DNA of 64,000 nucleotides from Fagopyrum homotropicum. Taxonomy: Eukaryota > Streptophyta > Magnoliopsida > Caryophyllales > Polygonaceae. The stretch is taken from positions 113,196,242 through 113,260,241 of the forward strand of contig BSWB01000006.1 of the NCBI GenBank assembly GCA_033239125.1, written 5' to 3'. The position numbers and the translations under genes are program-made. Below are positions 22,757 to 33,786 of this stretch, piece by piece (within the stretch, counting starts at the first letter, position 1; every line of letters begins with the position of its first letter). The notes beneath the pieces were generated by a model. That model had not been told where the DNA came from. It made no database searches and was given only the letters and a program-made list of their open reading frames with translations.

Positions 22757-24272
22757 TGTTGGATTTCGGTGTCCGGTTTTGTGTCAAAGTTGTTGTAATC
22801 TCCAAGGAGTAGACTAACAACTCACAAGTTGTTGTAATCTTCAATCGGAGTATACAAACAACTTAATTAGGCAAAGGCACCGTAATCTCACAGGTGAGTA
22901 GACAAGCGACTTACAAGTTGTTGTAATCTCTGTTAATGAGTAGACTAACAACTTAGTGTTGTAATCTCCCAAGTGAGTAGACAAGTAGCCTTAAAATAAC
23001 AAACCAGAACTATATATATTCTTTCAATGTCTAAAATTAAAGCCAAGGAGTTGTAGTCTCCAAAAGGAGTAGACGAACATCCTTATATAGTTAGATTGAA
23101 TTGCATGCAAAAACCGGTTATTAGAATGTTGTGTGTACTTGACTTGGATAATGTTGAAATCACTCAGATATCGAGTTTTTCTTCTAAGTGTATTTTCCCT
23201 ACACCGGGATCCAAATACCTTAGAGGGATAAGACCAACAAGTTACAAAGACTAAAGTATAGAAACATACCTTATCTTACGTTTGAAAAAGGATTTCTTCT
23301 AGATCTTGTCGAAACTTGATCCTTCTAATAGATGCCTATCTTTCTTCAATATTAATGAAGTATTTTGGTCTTCCAAGTTGCACAAATCAGCCAAAGAGAG
23401 ATTTCCTATCCCTTGTCAAAACTTGGGAACTAATGGCTTAATTTGTTCATGCAAAACGGATTGTCTTTCAAGTGCAAATGGCTCTCCCTTTTATAGGCAA
23501 AGGGGGGCACGGTTTCGGAGAGAATAACCGCCACCAAAGCGGTTGAGAACGGTTACAAACGGTTACTGGCGGTTGAGAGAAGTTAGGCTTTCATAACCAC
23601 TTTTTGGCCCAAGCCCAACTCAATTGGGCCATCAAAAAGCCCAAATTTCAGCTAGGTTTTTCGGCCCGACTTTTTTCTCACCAATGAGCTTTGACTAACT
23701 CATTATAGCTAGGTGAATCTCCAAGGTCAACAAATACATATGAGCTTAGCTCAAACTAGCTTAGCTCATCAAGCAGCTCAGTAGCTAGCTGCTACTAGCT
23801 TCTTGGAGCTCAATGGACATTTGTGCTTGGATTTCACTCAAACTTTGTAACAACTTTCTTGAGCTAATATAATGAGGAATGCCCCAAAGAATGATCACAT
23901 AGTGTGTCCCAAAAACACAAAGTGTCGGGCTCTCAATTTCTGCCGCAAAATGGCCTAGGCGTTGGCAAGGCCAATAACGCTCTTGTCAAGTCATGGCATT
24001 GTCATGACAGAGTCAAGACAATGTCCCATGAAAGTCATGAGGCTAAAGTAAACCAACTTTCAACATAGCCGTGATAGCCATGTCCTTTTGTTTAGTTCAA
24101 TTTAATTAGCTTCCATACTTTTACCCCATAATCACTAGTTACTCTAAGTGCCGGTCACTTGGCTTGCCTCCTGCAACACATACCATCGTGACACACATGT
24201 GAGTAACTTATTACACCTTGTCTTGACAACAAGCTCAATGATTCCGTTGAGACTTACCACAAATCTCCAACA
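22757..24272 (-). repeat. Copia2 5' LTR
   Basis: A 1,516-bp partner of 15667-17195, with the same sub-repeats (22787-22990), CGGTTA run and AGCTCA cluster. Differences by eye are a few percent. A 73-codon open frame occurs at the same place in both LTRs (16216-16437, 23306-23527); I see no evidence that it is a gene. Confidence 0.9.
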
Positions 24273-25440
24273 TCCATTGTGTTCAAAGTTCCAGGATTTC
24301 ATATTGCATTCCTGGTCATGGAACGAAAAATAAAATATCTTTGGAAATGTGGAGAGAATGTTCAAATTATTGATCTGGATAACAACTATTTTCTTGCTTG
24401 ATTCAAGAGCGAAAGTGGGCTCATGATGGTCCTCACAAGAGGATCATGGGCGTTTTTGGTCGATGCCTTATCATGAAGAGATGGTCTCCTAATTTCATTA
24501 ACTCCAATCCCTTATCTTCGGCACCAATCTGGGTGTGAATTACGGGAGTCCCTGTCCATTGGTACCATGAAGCAATCATATGGTGCATGGTCGAAGGAAT
24601 AGGTTTACCCATCACGATCGACCCAAATATTCTACATTTTAATAGAGGTAGATTTATCAGATTATGTACTGAGATCGATCTAAGTCGACCCCTCAAGAAA
24701 GCCATCTATATCAATGGATTAAGATGCCCCATCGAGTACAAGGGACTCGATATGATCTGCTTCAAGTGTGGAAGATATGACCACTATGCTTCCCACTACG
24801 AACATGATGATAATACCACAAGCCAGGGAGATGGCAGTGCAATTAGTGAAGCCAACCCTGAAAATGGAGGAAATGTGAAGGTTGCGCAAGAGATACACAC
24901 ACCGCCGGTAAGCACTCCGGTGGGTGAGAACTCCGACTCCGGGTAAGGTCCTTGGATGCTGGTTACGAGGAGGAGCAAGATTGAAAAAGGAAAGAATATC
25001 GTATCAAATAAAATGGGATACTCAGCTGCGACTATTAGGAAACAAAATACTACTACACAAGGAAAATATATGCATCAGTTAGGAAAGAATGTTTATCCAA
25101 TTGTGAAGAACAAAATCAACGGAGACGGGCCACATAAGGGAAGCGTTGGAAAATTGGGCTCGAGGCCCACAGGAAATGAGGCATCATCTAGCGGAACAAA
25201 AAACATTGATGGATCTATTATGTTGGATAGTCAAAATGGTACTATTGGGCCACATATAACTAACATCAATAAACAGGATGGGCCAGACCCACAATCCCAT
25301 AATGCAGCGAGTCCCACTTTTAAGGCTATAGTAGAAAATACTTCAGAAAGTGGTGGCAACGAGGAGAAAAAGAAGAGACATAATAAAGGTAAAAAATTGC
25401 ACGTAGATCGGCATGGAAAGCTAAGAAATTTGTAGAAGCC
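24273..25440 (+). pseudogene. LINE ORF1, 3' part (DUF4283 and zinc knuckle)
   Basis: The reading resumes right after Copia2 with VFKVPGFHIAFLVMERKIKYLW, the DUF4283-like RNA-binding fold, then TRGSWAF and, in a shifted frame, MKRWSPNF. It continues through EIDLSRPLKKAIYINGL to the zinc knuckle CFKCGRYDHYASHY, where the last ligand is Tyr (TAC, 24797-24799) instead of Cys, a G-to-A change. GPWMLVTRRS, a hallmark after the knuckle in plant LINE ORF1, begins near 24947 just after a TAA. A Gly/Asn/Lys-rich tail extends to 25435. Several stops and shifts make it a pseudogene. Confidence 0.82.
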
Positions 25441-25829
25441 GATGCGACCCCTATCACGTTGAAGCGCCAACGAACAGAATTAGAAGATGCTACTCATGTC
25501 AGTGAACATGCAAGAGGGGACATGATGAGAAGTAGAGATGAAACACCCTAACAGAGGGTTGCGAGTAATTCTCCAGGCAATCCTGAGCCACATAGGGATA
25601 CGTTAATCCACACTAATAATGCTTTATAGGAGGAGACAAGTTAAAATGCAGGAGCAACCCCTTCATTCAAGAGCATGGAACCAAAAATTTTGTACAACAG
25701 AATGAGATCACTCCAACCGGAGAGGACGAAGAGATGAGGGAGAACCAGAATAAGAATGGTGGACGAGCCTCGATTCAAGAGGGTATTTGACCTATCTACC
25801 TCCTATTTCCCCCTCTTTTTATTGTCATT

Positions 25830-27000
25830 ATGAATATTCTCTACTGGAATGTTTTTGGAGCCGGTAAGAACGGGTTCCGCCGAGTTATTAAATACCTTTG
25901 CAGGCAACATAATGTTGATGTCCTCTCCATCTTTGAGCACCACATCTCAGGGAAGAGAGCCAAAGCTATATGCGAACGTTTGAGCTTCATAGACTGTTTC
26001 CGGGTGGAAGTGGTTGGCTTCGAAGGAGGAGTGTGGATACTCTAGAAGAAGGAGAAGATTAATATCAATATCTACAAAATGGTGCATCCATGCCATAGCC
26101 TTTGATGGATTCAATCAATATCATATCCTGATGGTATATGCCCCCAGATTGTTCTAGACGAAGAGCCTTTTAGAGTGAACTTGATGCTAAATTGACAAAC
26201 ATCACTGACCCGCTCATCATTGGGGCGTGATTTTAATTGTATCAGATGCCTTCACGAATTCATGAGAGGATCAGGAAGACTGCATGACGACTCGGGTGTC
26301 TTTCATGACATAGTTATGGAACATGGCCTCATTGATCTTAGCTATACAAGAGCTGACTACACGTGGGATGATAGCAAAACGGCTAATATAGGAGTCCGGA
26401 AAAGATTGGATAGATTTCTCATGAATCAGAATGGTGAGATGAAGTGGCCCAATGCCAACATCAGACACTTAGCGCGGTTCTCTTCTGATTAGGACTGAGC
26501 AGATTGCGGTTCGGTTCCCAGAACCGCAACTGAACCGCACTTAATCGGTTCGGTTTGCAGTCCGCAAGTTTTTCTTTTACGGTTTACGGTTCAAACCACA
26601 AACCACAAAAAACCCACAAATAAACCGCAAAAAAACCACAAAAAAAACCGCAAACCGCAAAAAAAACCCCGCAAAACCGCAACCAAACCGCAAAAAAACC
26701 ACAAAACCGCAACCAAACCGAAAAATGCGGTTCATTTGCGGTTCAAACCGCAACCGAACTGCAACTGTGCGGTTTGAACCGCAAACTGAACCGCAATTTT
26801 GCGGTTCAAATTTTGTGGGATTACGGTTTGCGGTTCGGTTCGGTTTGGTTTGCGGTTTTGAACCGATGCTCATCCGTACTTCTGATCACTTGCCCATTCT
26901 TCTCTCCCTGGATCCAACCATTTTGCAAAACAAAGAAAGACAACATTTCAGGTTTGAGGCAGCATGGATGACCCACGGAGACTTCCGCCCCATGGTGGAA
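25830..27000 (+). pseudogene. LINE ORF2 endonuclease domain
   Basis: Starts MNILYWNVFGAGKNGFRR, the normal opening of a plant L1 ORF2, followed by the SIFEHHISG block with its acidic residue and FRVEVVGFEGGVWIL. TAG at about 26043 and later shifts break it. GRDFNCI (about 26224) corresponds to the GGDFN motif. SSD-HLPILL is the catalytic S-D-H, split exactly between D and H by the hAT MITE (26490-26878). This apurinic-type endonuclease would nick target DNA to prime reverse transcription. Confidence 0.85.
26490..26878. mobile_element. hAT-type MITE with 8-bp target duplication
   Basis: A 389-bp non-coding element flanked by CTTCTGAT (26482-26489 and 26879-26886), a perfect 8-bp duplication characteristic of hAT transposons. 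Ends are imperfect inverted repeats beginning TAGGACTGAGCA and, on the other strand, TACGGATGAGCA. The interior is built of complementary runs of CGGTTCGGTTTGCGG and AACCGCAAA, so a transcript would fold into a long hairpin. Open frames within it are low-complexity artefacts. It depends on a hAT transposase elsewhere. Confidence 0.88.
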
Positions 27001-29420
27001 ATGTGGTGGTTCAATAACCCGGAGATAGGTAATGCTCTTCCTAATCTCAAACAGGCTCTCGTTGTTTGGAATAGACTTGTGTTTGGTAATGTGTTTCGCA
27101 AGAAACAGGAAATCATTGATATACTCACAAAGATCCAAACAAAGATTAAACATGGCACCGGGATCAGACTAATCAAGGAGGAGCAAACATTACAAGAGGA
27201 ATTCGAAAACATTCTTGAGCAAGAGGAGATTATTTGATTCCAAAAATCTCGAGAATAGTGGTTAGAACACGGGGATCGGAACACTACCTACTTCTACACC
27301 TCCACTATCATTAGGAGAATTCGTAATAGGGTGACGGGCCTCAAGTTGGAGAACGATGAGTGGGTAGAAGATCAGGATAAACTTGAGATGCATGTTGTGA
27401 ACTACTTCAAGGCTTTGTATAGTCTTAATGATACCCACCCTACTAGTCCTAGTCATATCAGCACCGTGAGCTTCTATGATATTGATACGGTCGTGTAGGA
27501 TATGATGTGCAAGCCTGTGGACATGGAGGAAGTCTGGTCGGTAGTCAAGAGAATGGGTGCGTATAAAGCACCAGGTATCGATGGTTTTCAACCTGTCTTC
27601 TATCAGAAATATTGGAATGTGGTGGGATGCTCTATGAGAGAGGAAGTGGCACGTTTCTTTGCGAACCAACAACTCTACTCGGGGATCAACAATACACTAT
27701 CTCACTCATTGCCAAAGTAGGCAAACCAGAGTTCATAAGCCAATTCAGACCCATCACCCTTTGTAACGTTAGCTACAAGATCATTTCTAAGGTTATGGTT
27801 CAACGTCTCCAGAGAGTTATTGGGAAGCTAGTTGGGCCCACTAAATGTAGTTTCATTCCTGGTCGTCTTATTCAAGATAACATTGTCCTTATGCAAGAAA
27901 TTGTTCACTCTATGAGAAAGAAGAAGACTGGTAAGCAATGGATGCTCCTTAAGCTTGATCTGGAGAAAGCTTATGACAGACTAAGATGGGACTTTGTTGA
28001 TAGAGTGGTCGTGGAAGCAGGTTTTCCAGGAGTGTAGGGTAAGATAATACATCAATGCGTTAGCTCTGCCAGAATGCAAGTCCTATGGAATGGAGAGAGA
28101 CTGAGCAGTTCACTCCGGAGAGAGGCATCAGACAAGGGGACCCATTGTCTCCCTATCTTTTTGTTCTCTATGTCGAGAAACTCAACCATCTTATTATCGA
28201 GACAGTGGACTGTGGAGAGTAGAAACCCATTATCCTATCTAGAAGAGGTCCGAGTCTATCCCACCTTTTCTTTGCAGATGATATCACCTTGTTTGCCGAA
28301 ACATCCATTCCTCAACTCAAGATTGTCATGCACTGCATTGATGTTTTTTGCAAGGCTTCTGGGGTTAAGGTTAGCATGCAAAAGTCGAGAATCTTTGTAT
28401 CCCCTAATGTCTCAAGGGATTTGCGCATAAGTTTTGCCAATTTGAGTGGAGTTGAAGTTACTAGAAATCTTGGTAAATACCTTGGCGTTCCCCTCCTACA
28501 AACACGGGTGTCTAAGGAAACCTTCGCTGACCTCCTAGATAAAGTTAATCACAAACTCAACGGATGGAGAAGCAAGTCTCTTAGCTTCGCCGATAGGGTT
28601 ACGCTTACGAAGCGGTGCTCACCTCGCTCCCTATTTATTCTATGGCGGTGCTGACCCTGCCGGTTAGTGTGTGCAATACCATCGACAAAGCTTGTCGCAA
28701 TTTTGTGTGGGGCCACGCCGATGGCAGAACACATATGCACACAATAAGATGGGGTGTGTTGGGTCAACCAAAGGACAGAGGGGGACTGGGCATACGTAAT
28801 ATGCATGACACTAACACTGCTTGCTTGGGAAAATTGACTTGGAGATATCTGAAGAGCCCTGACAGCCTGTGGGCTAAAGTTTTAACGAGTAAGTACGTCC
28901 GCAATGGGAGAATTGTCCATGGAAGCTCTTCTCATATATGGAATAGGCTGAAAATAGGTTTTCAGAAGGTTATCGAGCAAGGATCCAGGTGGGCACTTGG
29001 TGATGGAAGATCGATTAGGTTTTGGCTAGAGGGCTAGACCATGAGCTACTTCTTGTCAATACTAGAGGCATGATGCAACAAAGTGATGACTCCCGATTGG
29101 TTCGCACTTACTGGATAGATAATGAAGGGTGGTATTGGCAAGCTTTGGAGAATTTGCTACCCATGGAGTTGCTTCTTAAGCTGCCTGCGGTTAGTCCATA
29201 TCCTGAAGCACATCTTGATATTTACAGGGACGAATTGGGGTGGAGGCTAACACAAGACGACAACTACTCTATTTACGGGCTCAAAAAATTTCCAACTTAG
29301 CGAGGGCGACATCTTCAGGAGCATATGGAGGCTGAGGGTGCAAGACGGAGTGAAGTTTTTTATATGGAAACTCCTTAGTGGTGGCGTCATGAGCAACGAA
29401 GAGAGGCAATATAGACACCT
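27001..29420 (+). pseudogene. LINE ORF2 reverse transcriptase and zinc-binding start
   Basis: Successive frames give the LINE RT: YKAPGIDGFQPVFYQKYW (27567-27615), FRPITLCNVSYKIISKV (from about 27748), SFIPGRLIQDN, LKLDLEKAYDRLRW, then RQGDPLSPYLFVLY (about 28128-28170) and the catalytic FFADD at 28268-28282. The thumb/connection region continues as NLGKYLGVPLL and LPVSVCNTIDKACRNFVWG. From 29330 VKFFIWKLLSGG starts the zf-RVT segment, cut at 29420 by Ath-C. Frameshifts near 27620, 28040, 28280 and 28600 and several stops show long-standing decay. Confidence 0.87.
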
Positions 29421-30901
29421 TGTTCGCTCAAAAGTGTGCGTTACTAGTTTTAAATTGTTAAAACTAAAATCAAGCAAAGCGAACCCGCAGTGTACGGATC
29501 GGTGTAGTAAAGCAAGAATTTCAGAGTATCGAACTCAGGGATTTGGGGGAACAAAATCAGTTTATAAAATTGTCAGGAAAATAAAAGCTTTTGTAAAGAT
29601 TAATTGGGAAAACAACAATTCTAAAGATCCGGATATCCAATTGTGGCAATTGATTCAAGATATTCTATAGATGTAAGGACATAGTCGGGATTGCAAAGGT
29701 ATATCTAAGGTAATGTTATGTATGGTGAAGTTCCAAAACCCTATATGTCTTACCCAAAGGCTCTCTCTATAAAGGTTGTTGAGGCTGCAGTATAGAAAGG
29801 ATCTAAGGATAAGAATTACTCTCAAATACTCATGCCTAAACCCAAGGGAATCAAAGATAAGCCAAAATGGTTAAGGTTGTGACACTCGAAACCGTAATAG
29901 AGGATGTTGAGTCTCACTACTACTTAAAAATGGCAAGCCAAGGCTAGGTTAAAGCAAATCTTTAACTGAATTAAAGCAAAAGATAATGTCGTAAAACAGA
30001 GAAAATCACGGCTAGATTTTGAAGAAACACGACCGTGGTTTTCAAGAACAGACTGTGGAAAAGGCTGACGACGAGGTTTCTCACACTCTCAGGGTCCAAT
30101 CTGTTTATGATCGATCTATCATCATCTAAGCCACAACTATCAACCCTTCACCTTAGAATTGTTAAAGGGTTTTAGCCAACAATCATTGTCATTGAATCAA
30201 ATATCAAATATGAAAGAGAAAAATGTAAAAATCCTCGAAAACATAATAAACAATCACAATCAATCTCAAATCCGAACAACCAAAGTATGTGTTTAATGAA
30301 TGTAGAATAGGGAATTAGAAATCCTCACAACAATCTTGAGGAAACAACGAAAAATGGGATGCCAATCCGTCTCCAAATGTAAACCCTAAGATAATCTCGA
30401 AGTAAACAATCTTCAAATCACGTCTTTCTCAGGATCATCCCTAAGCAATGATTCCAAAATGCGCCGGATGCAAGACATTCTCAACTTCTCCCTAACATCG
30501 GGGCTCCAAGTCCGCCCTTCAATGTTGAAGGCTATATGATATTTGTAGGGATAAATCTAGGGTTTAAATACAAAACCCTAAATATTTGGGCTGAAAAAAA
30601 GTCGAGCCCGATGGTATCAGAAAATACTCTGGGCCGTGTCAGACGGTATCAGAGAATACTTTGGCGCGTCCTAGCTTCCTCTTATGTCCTTTTTGTCCCT
30701 CTTCAAGACTTGATCCATAAATATGCCATTTTGCTCCATAATTCGTCAAATTATCTACAAATGCAATAAAACTCTGACATCTATTCTCGCAAAGTAGGTG
30801 AATATAACCATAAATGCCATGAATGTATGTCTATGCATGCAAAATAAAGGGAAAATCTATATAAAAACATGCCTAAATATAGGTCATAATTCATGTCATC
30901 A
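29421..30901 (-). repeat. Ath-C 3' LTR
   Basis: A 1,481-bp copy of 33787-35281. Read on the minus strand, a pair of GTATTCTCTGATACC-like boxes (30645-30660 and 30613-30628) lies upstream of a TATTTAAA site near 30553. CCACGGTCGTG and CCGTGA boxes follow about 500 bp downstream (29995-30070). This is the same layout as the other Athila LTRs but with different box sequences in the first cluster. Confidence 0.9.
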
Positions 30902-32250
30902 AAATACCACATACTTGCCTCTTGCTTGCTTATTCCTAAGCAAGGTTCAAACTTAAAATACAAGATGATATGGATTATGAATATGCAAAAACAAAAAAAA
31001 ACCACAATATTTTGGTTGTGCTTCTATTCATAAATCACCCTCAAATGATTGCTTCATAGCTAATAACAATTATCATATGGTCAAAAAGAATTATATCATG
31101 GAAAGGATAATCACACTTTGTAAGAAAATCATAGCATGCATCATAACTCACAATAAATCAAAATTAATAATGAGGAATCCAATTTAGACCACAAAGCCAA
31201 ACAACATACTCAAAGATCTTAAGGTCTTTCAAGCAAAGGTCAAGAAACGTGAATAGGTGGGAAACATATAAGGGAATGTGGTGCAAAAATCCGGAAAAAA
31301 GGAATAACATAAACTCTTTTTTCTTTTTGTAACTTGAATCAACGACCATTGAGAGCTTTGCTCTCCCTTTTTAGCACAAAATTCTTCTTTGACTTCACTT
31401 TTTGGAAGTATGGACAGCAGTGCACAATAACCGAAGCCTAGAAGATCGGCGATTCTCAATTTCGAGATGCCTCAAAGCCTTGATGCAAATACCATAATCC
31501 GTTAGGAATATCGCTCAATCCGACTTTGGCAAGACACAAACACCCGGCTATGTGAATGGTGTCGAGTTACTCATCATCATGATTGACTTCCCCAAACCTA
31601 TTTTCTATACTTTGAATGCACAATTTTTTCTTTCATGGCCCTCCCACATCAAACATGCCAAAATTTACACTTTTCCTAATTTTCGGATAGGTAAAGGAGG
31701 CAAAAATTTCATTGAGGGGCTAGATGAACAAAGAAGAAGCAAGAAAAATCGAGGCGCCTTAATCATATCAATAAGAAGTGTAAGAACTTATCATGCAGTT
31801 TCAACCTTCAATACTCAACATGATTTAGAATGAAAGCAAATTATCAAACATGCATGAAATTCTAACAAAGTATTCAAATCTCACATATGTCATAAATCAA
31901 TTCAAGCATATCAAAATCATCATGGCTATTCCACAAAAAAATATTCATCATAGAGATCATATCCATCCTAGAAGCACAAAATGTTTTTTCAAAATTTTCA
32001 AAATCATATGATGCAAGACATAAAACATGCAAATGGTATTGCAAATACATCCACCCCATACTTAGAACTCACATTGTCCCCAATGTAAAGAAAAGAAAAG
32101 GTGGAAAAGGATACTCACAATGTAAGATGGCGAATCAGGCAAGGCAAATCATCAATCGGGCGGTGGTGGAAATCTATATAAGCTCAAGAGGGAACTCTGA
32201 ATACTTCAATTGGTGTCGAAGAATGAAGAATGGGAATGTCTTTCGGCCAA
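30902..32250 (-). other. Ath-C 3' untranslated region
   Basis: Non-coding and AT-rich. Its reverse complement matches the Ath-A region 54990-56258 in order: GGGGACAATG...AAGTATGGGGTGG near 32080-32050, a CATAGCCGGGTGTTTGTGTC stretch near 31535-31555, and a purine-rich AAGTATGTGGTATTT next to the LTR. A short terminal piece of the third ORF (about 32160-32180) may remain. No gene is visible. Confidence 0.7.
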
Positions 32251-32254
32251 AAAT

Positions 32255-32480
32255 TTTTTTTCGTAAAAAAAACAAATTTTTTTTTTTTTGAAAAAATCGA
32301 CCTAGATTTTAAAAAAAATCGCCCGAGTTTTCTGGCCGATTTTTTCATCGGCCCGATTTTCTTCTATTTTTGCTCACTAAGGCAAAAAATCGACCGATTT
32401 TTTGGTCGATTTTTCTCTCTGTTGCAAAAAATCGACTTGCTCTGAAGCCTGAATCAACCGATCTTCTTTTGGTAAGTCGA
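32255..32480 (-). promoter_or_regulatory. AATCGACCGATT motif block in Ath-C
   Basis: About 220 bp of T/A-rich DNA in which CGACC/GGTCG or GGCCGA cores with AAAATC/GATTTT flanks recur at least seven times (for example ATCGACCGATTTTTTGGTCG from 32389). It lies between the post-integrase hairpin motif (about 32613) and the 3' untranslated region. That is the position at which Ath-A has its CCACGGCCGTGG leader cluster (52763-52890). Confidence 0.5.
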
Positions 32481-32597
32481 TTTCTTGCCTTTTGTTCCTT
32501 GAAAACGTCCTTAGGCACACTTGTATAGCCTTTTTCCATCAATTCCTCAAGATTATACCTAGATCCTGCGATCCATGACACAAACAAGATGCATTAC

Positions 32598-32630
32598 CAT
32601 GGGTTGCCTCCCAAAAAGCGTTTGGTTTAA
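32598..32630 (-). promoter_or_regulatory. Conserved post-integrase GGGAGGCAACCC motif (Ath-C)
   Basis: On the minus strand an AACGCTTTTTGGGAGGCAAC segment is followed by CCATGG. It corresponds to Ath-A 52553-52580. It can form a short TGGG/CCCA stem. Its retention although pol is gone suggests the motif matters for the RNA rather than for pol. Confidence 0.6.
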
Positions 32631-32848
32631 CGTCGCTAGCTGGACCTATCTCCATAGATGACTCAATGTACCTTGAACATCTTGGATTGCTCTTCAAATC
32701 CATCATTAAATTCTTCCAACAAGTTTCCGGTTCCTAATTTCACCGGCAAATGGTAAGATCTCCCACGTACAAGCTTGTACGGTTTGATTCTCACCGGAAT
32801 CTTTCTAGCTTTCCTATGTTTCGATGGAAAATCATCAATCCTTGCATC

Positions 32849-33667
32849 CTATCCTTTCTGGGATCTAGAAATAAGCTTCTCATGAATCCTCTTAGCTTCC
32901 ACATCTCCAGCTTGGGGATGATGTATGGTCTTCATCATGTGAATGACCCCATACTTGAACAAGAAACACTTATTGGCATTAGCGTTGAAGCGCTTGCCAA
33001 ATTTACTCCTTGTAGTCCAAGGAGCATCTACTTCCAGTGGTTTTAATGGAGGTTTCATCTTCATCTTAGGAGGTTCTTTTGGAAGAGACCTCCAACTCTC
33101 TAGTGCATTCCTGAAAAAATTAGAAAATTTAATAGGATTTTCAAAGGGGGTAAGAGAATGTACCTTGTACAGTTCTTCAACGCTTTGGACAAGTTTCATG
33201 TTGGGATGATGATCCACACATGAAATATCTCCCAACTCAGCTGGATCCTCTTCAACCTTGGCCACAGTTTCAGTAATTTGCCCAAGGTTCTCCACTTCTT
33301 CCTCTTCTTCAATGAGGACTTCAAGAGGAGCTTTAGGTTCGATAGGAGGAAGGCTTAAGACTTGGAATTCTTTCTCGATGGATAGATGATTTTCCATGGC
33401 TTTATAAGATTTAGAAATAGATTTCAGGCCGATCTTCGGATGGTTGTTGTGGAGGTAACACTTGAGGAGGTTGCTCATAAAACTTATGAGGGGGATTGAG
33501 CTCATCCCAATAGGCAAGCTCATCCTCAATGACTTCATCTCTTGATCTTTCACTGTCGAACCAATGAAAGACGTATTTCTCTTCCAAGTATTCATAATGG
33601 TCCGCCCTAGCACCTTGCATGCTATCCAGGCTGGATCAAATGCAGGTTTATAGCTCCATCCAGCCAT
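32849..33667 (-). CDS. Unidentified ORF of non-autonomous element Ath-C
   Basis: A 272-codon open frame starting 96 nt beyond the primer-binding site, where gag sits in complete elements. I do not recognise it. The first 17 codons (MAGWSYKPAFDPAWIAC) are followed by a low-quality stretch, while an overlapping frame (33620-33411) gives a better acidic/aromatic segment (EYLEEKYVFHWFDSERSRDE). The original protein therefore probably used that frame, and two compensating small indels, near 33620 and 33420, now shift it. The downstream half has an acidic run (EEEEEVENL), SNFFRNALESWRSLP and a basic end (WTTRSKFGKRFNANANKC). No signal peptide, membrane segment or zinc finger is visible. It could be an accessory protein or chance coding. 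Confidence 0.45.
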   Translation of the reverse strand: MAGWSYKPAFDPAWIACKVLGRTIMNTWKRNTSFIGSTVKDQEMKSLRMSLPIGMSSIPLISFMSNLLKCYLHNNHPKIGLKSISKSYKAMENHLSIEKEFQVLSLPPIEPKAPLEVLIEEEEEVENLGQITETVAKVEEDPAELGDISCVDHHPNMKLVQSVEELYKVHSLTPFENPIKFSNFFRNALESWRSLPKEPPKMKMKPPLKPLEVDAPWTTRSKFGKRFNANANKCFLFKYGVIHMMKTIHHPQAGDVEAKRIHEKLISRSQKG

Positions 33668-33762
33668 TGGAAAACCTGAAAACTCAAAAACTCATACCGA
33701 AAAGATTAAAAGCAAAAGTTCAGAAGCCCGACAACCGAAAACCGAATATGGCCTAAACCAAA

Positions 33763-33780
33763 TTCCCGGCAACGGCACCA
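33763..33780 (-). other. Ath-C primer-binding site
   Basis: On the minus strand TGGTGCCGTTGCCGGGAA lies six bases after the 5' LTR end. It is a one-base variant of the TGGCGCC type used by Ath-A and Ath-B, the pattern usually assigned to tRNA-Asp priming in plant Gypsy elements. Confidence 0.85.
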
Positions 33781-33786
33781 AAAACT

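Larger units (their letters stand above)
15667..24272 (-). mobile_element. Copia2: gag-only Copia derivative
   Basis: A minus-strand LTR element inserted in LINE ORF1. LTRs are 15667-17195 (3' copy) and 22757-24272 (5' copy), starting TGTTGGAGATTTG and ending CGAAATCCAACA on the minus strand. Flanks are TCCGT (15662-15666) and TCCAT (24273-24277), a 5-bp duplication with one transition. A polypurine tract abuts the 3' LTR. Only gag remnants are recognisable. Protease, integrase and RT are absent, so it depended on a partner element. It hosts a solo Athila-type LTR at 19399-21079. No canonical initiator-Met primer site is visible after the 5' LTR. Confidence 0.85.

Noticed and set aside
26577..27237. 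Open frames over the hAT MITE (for example 26577-26873 minus)
   Set aside because: Low-complexity translations of CGGTTCGGTTTGCGG runs; those extending past 26878 merely run into LINE sequence.
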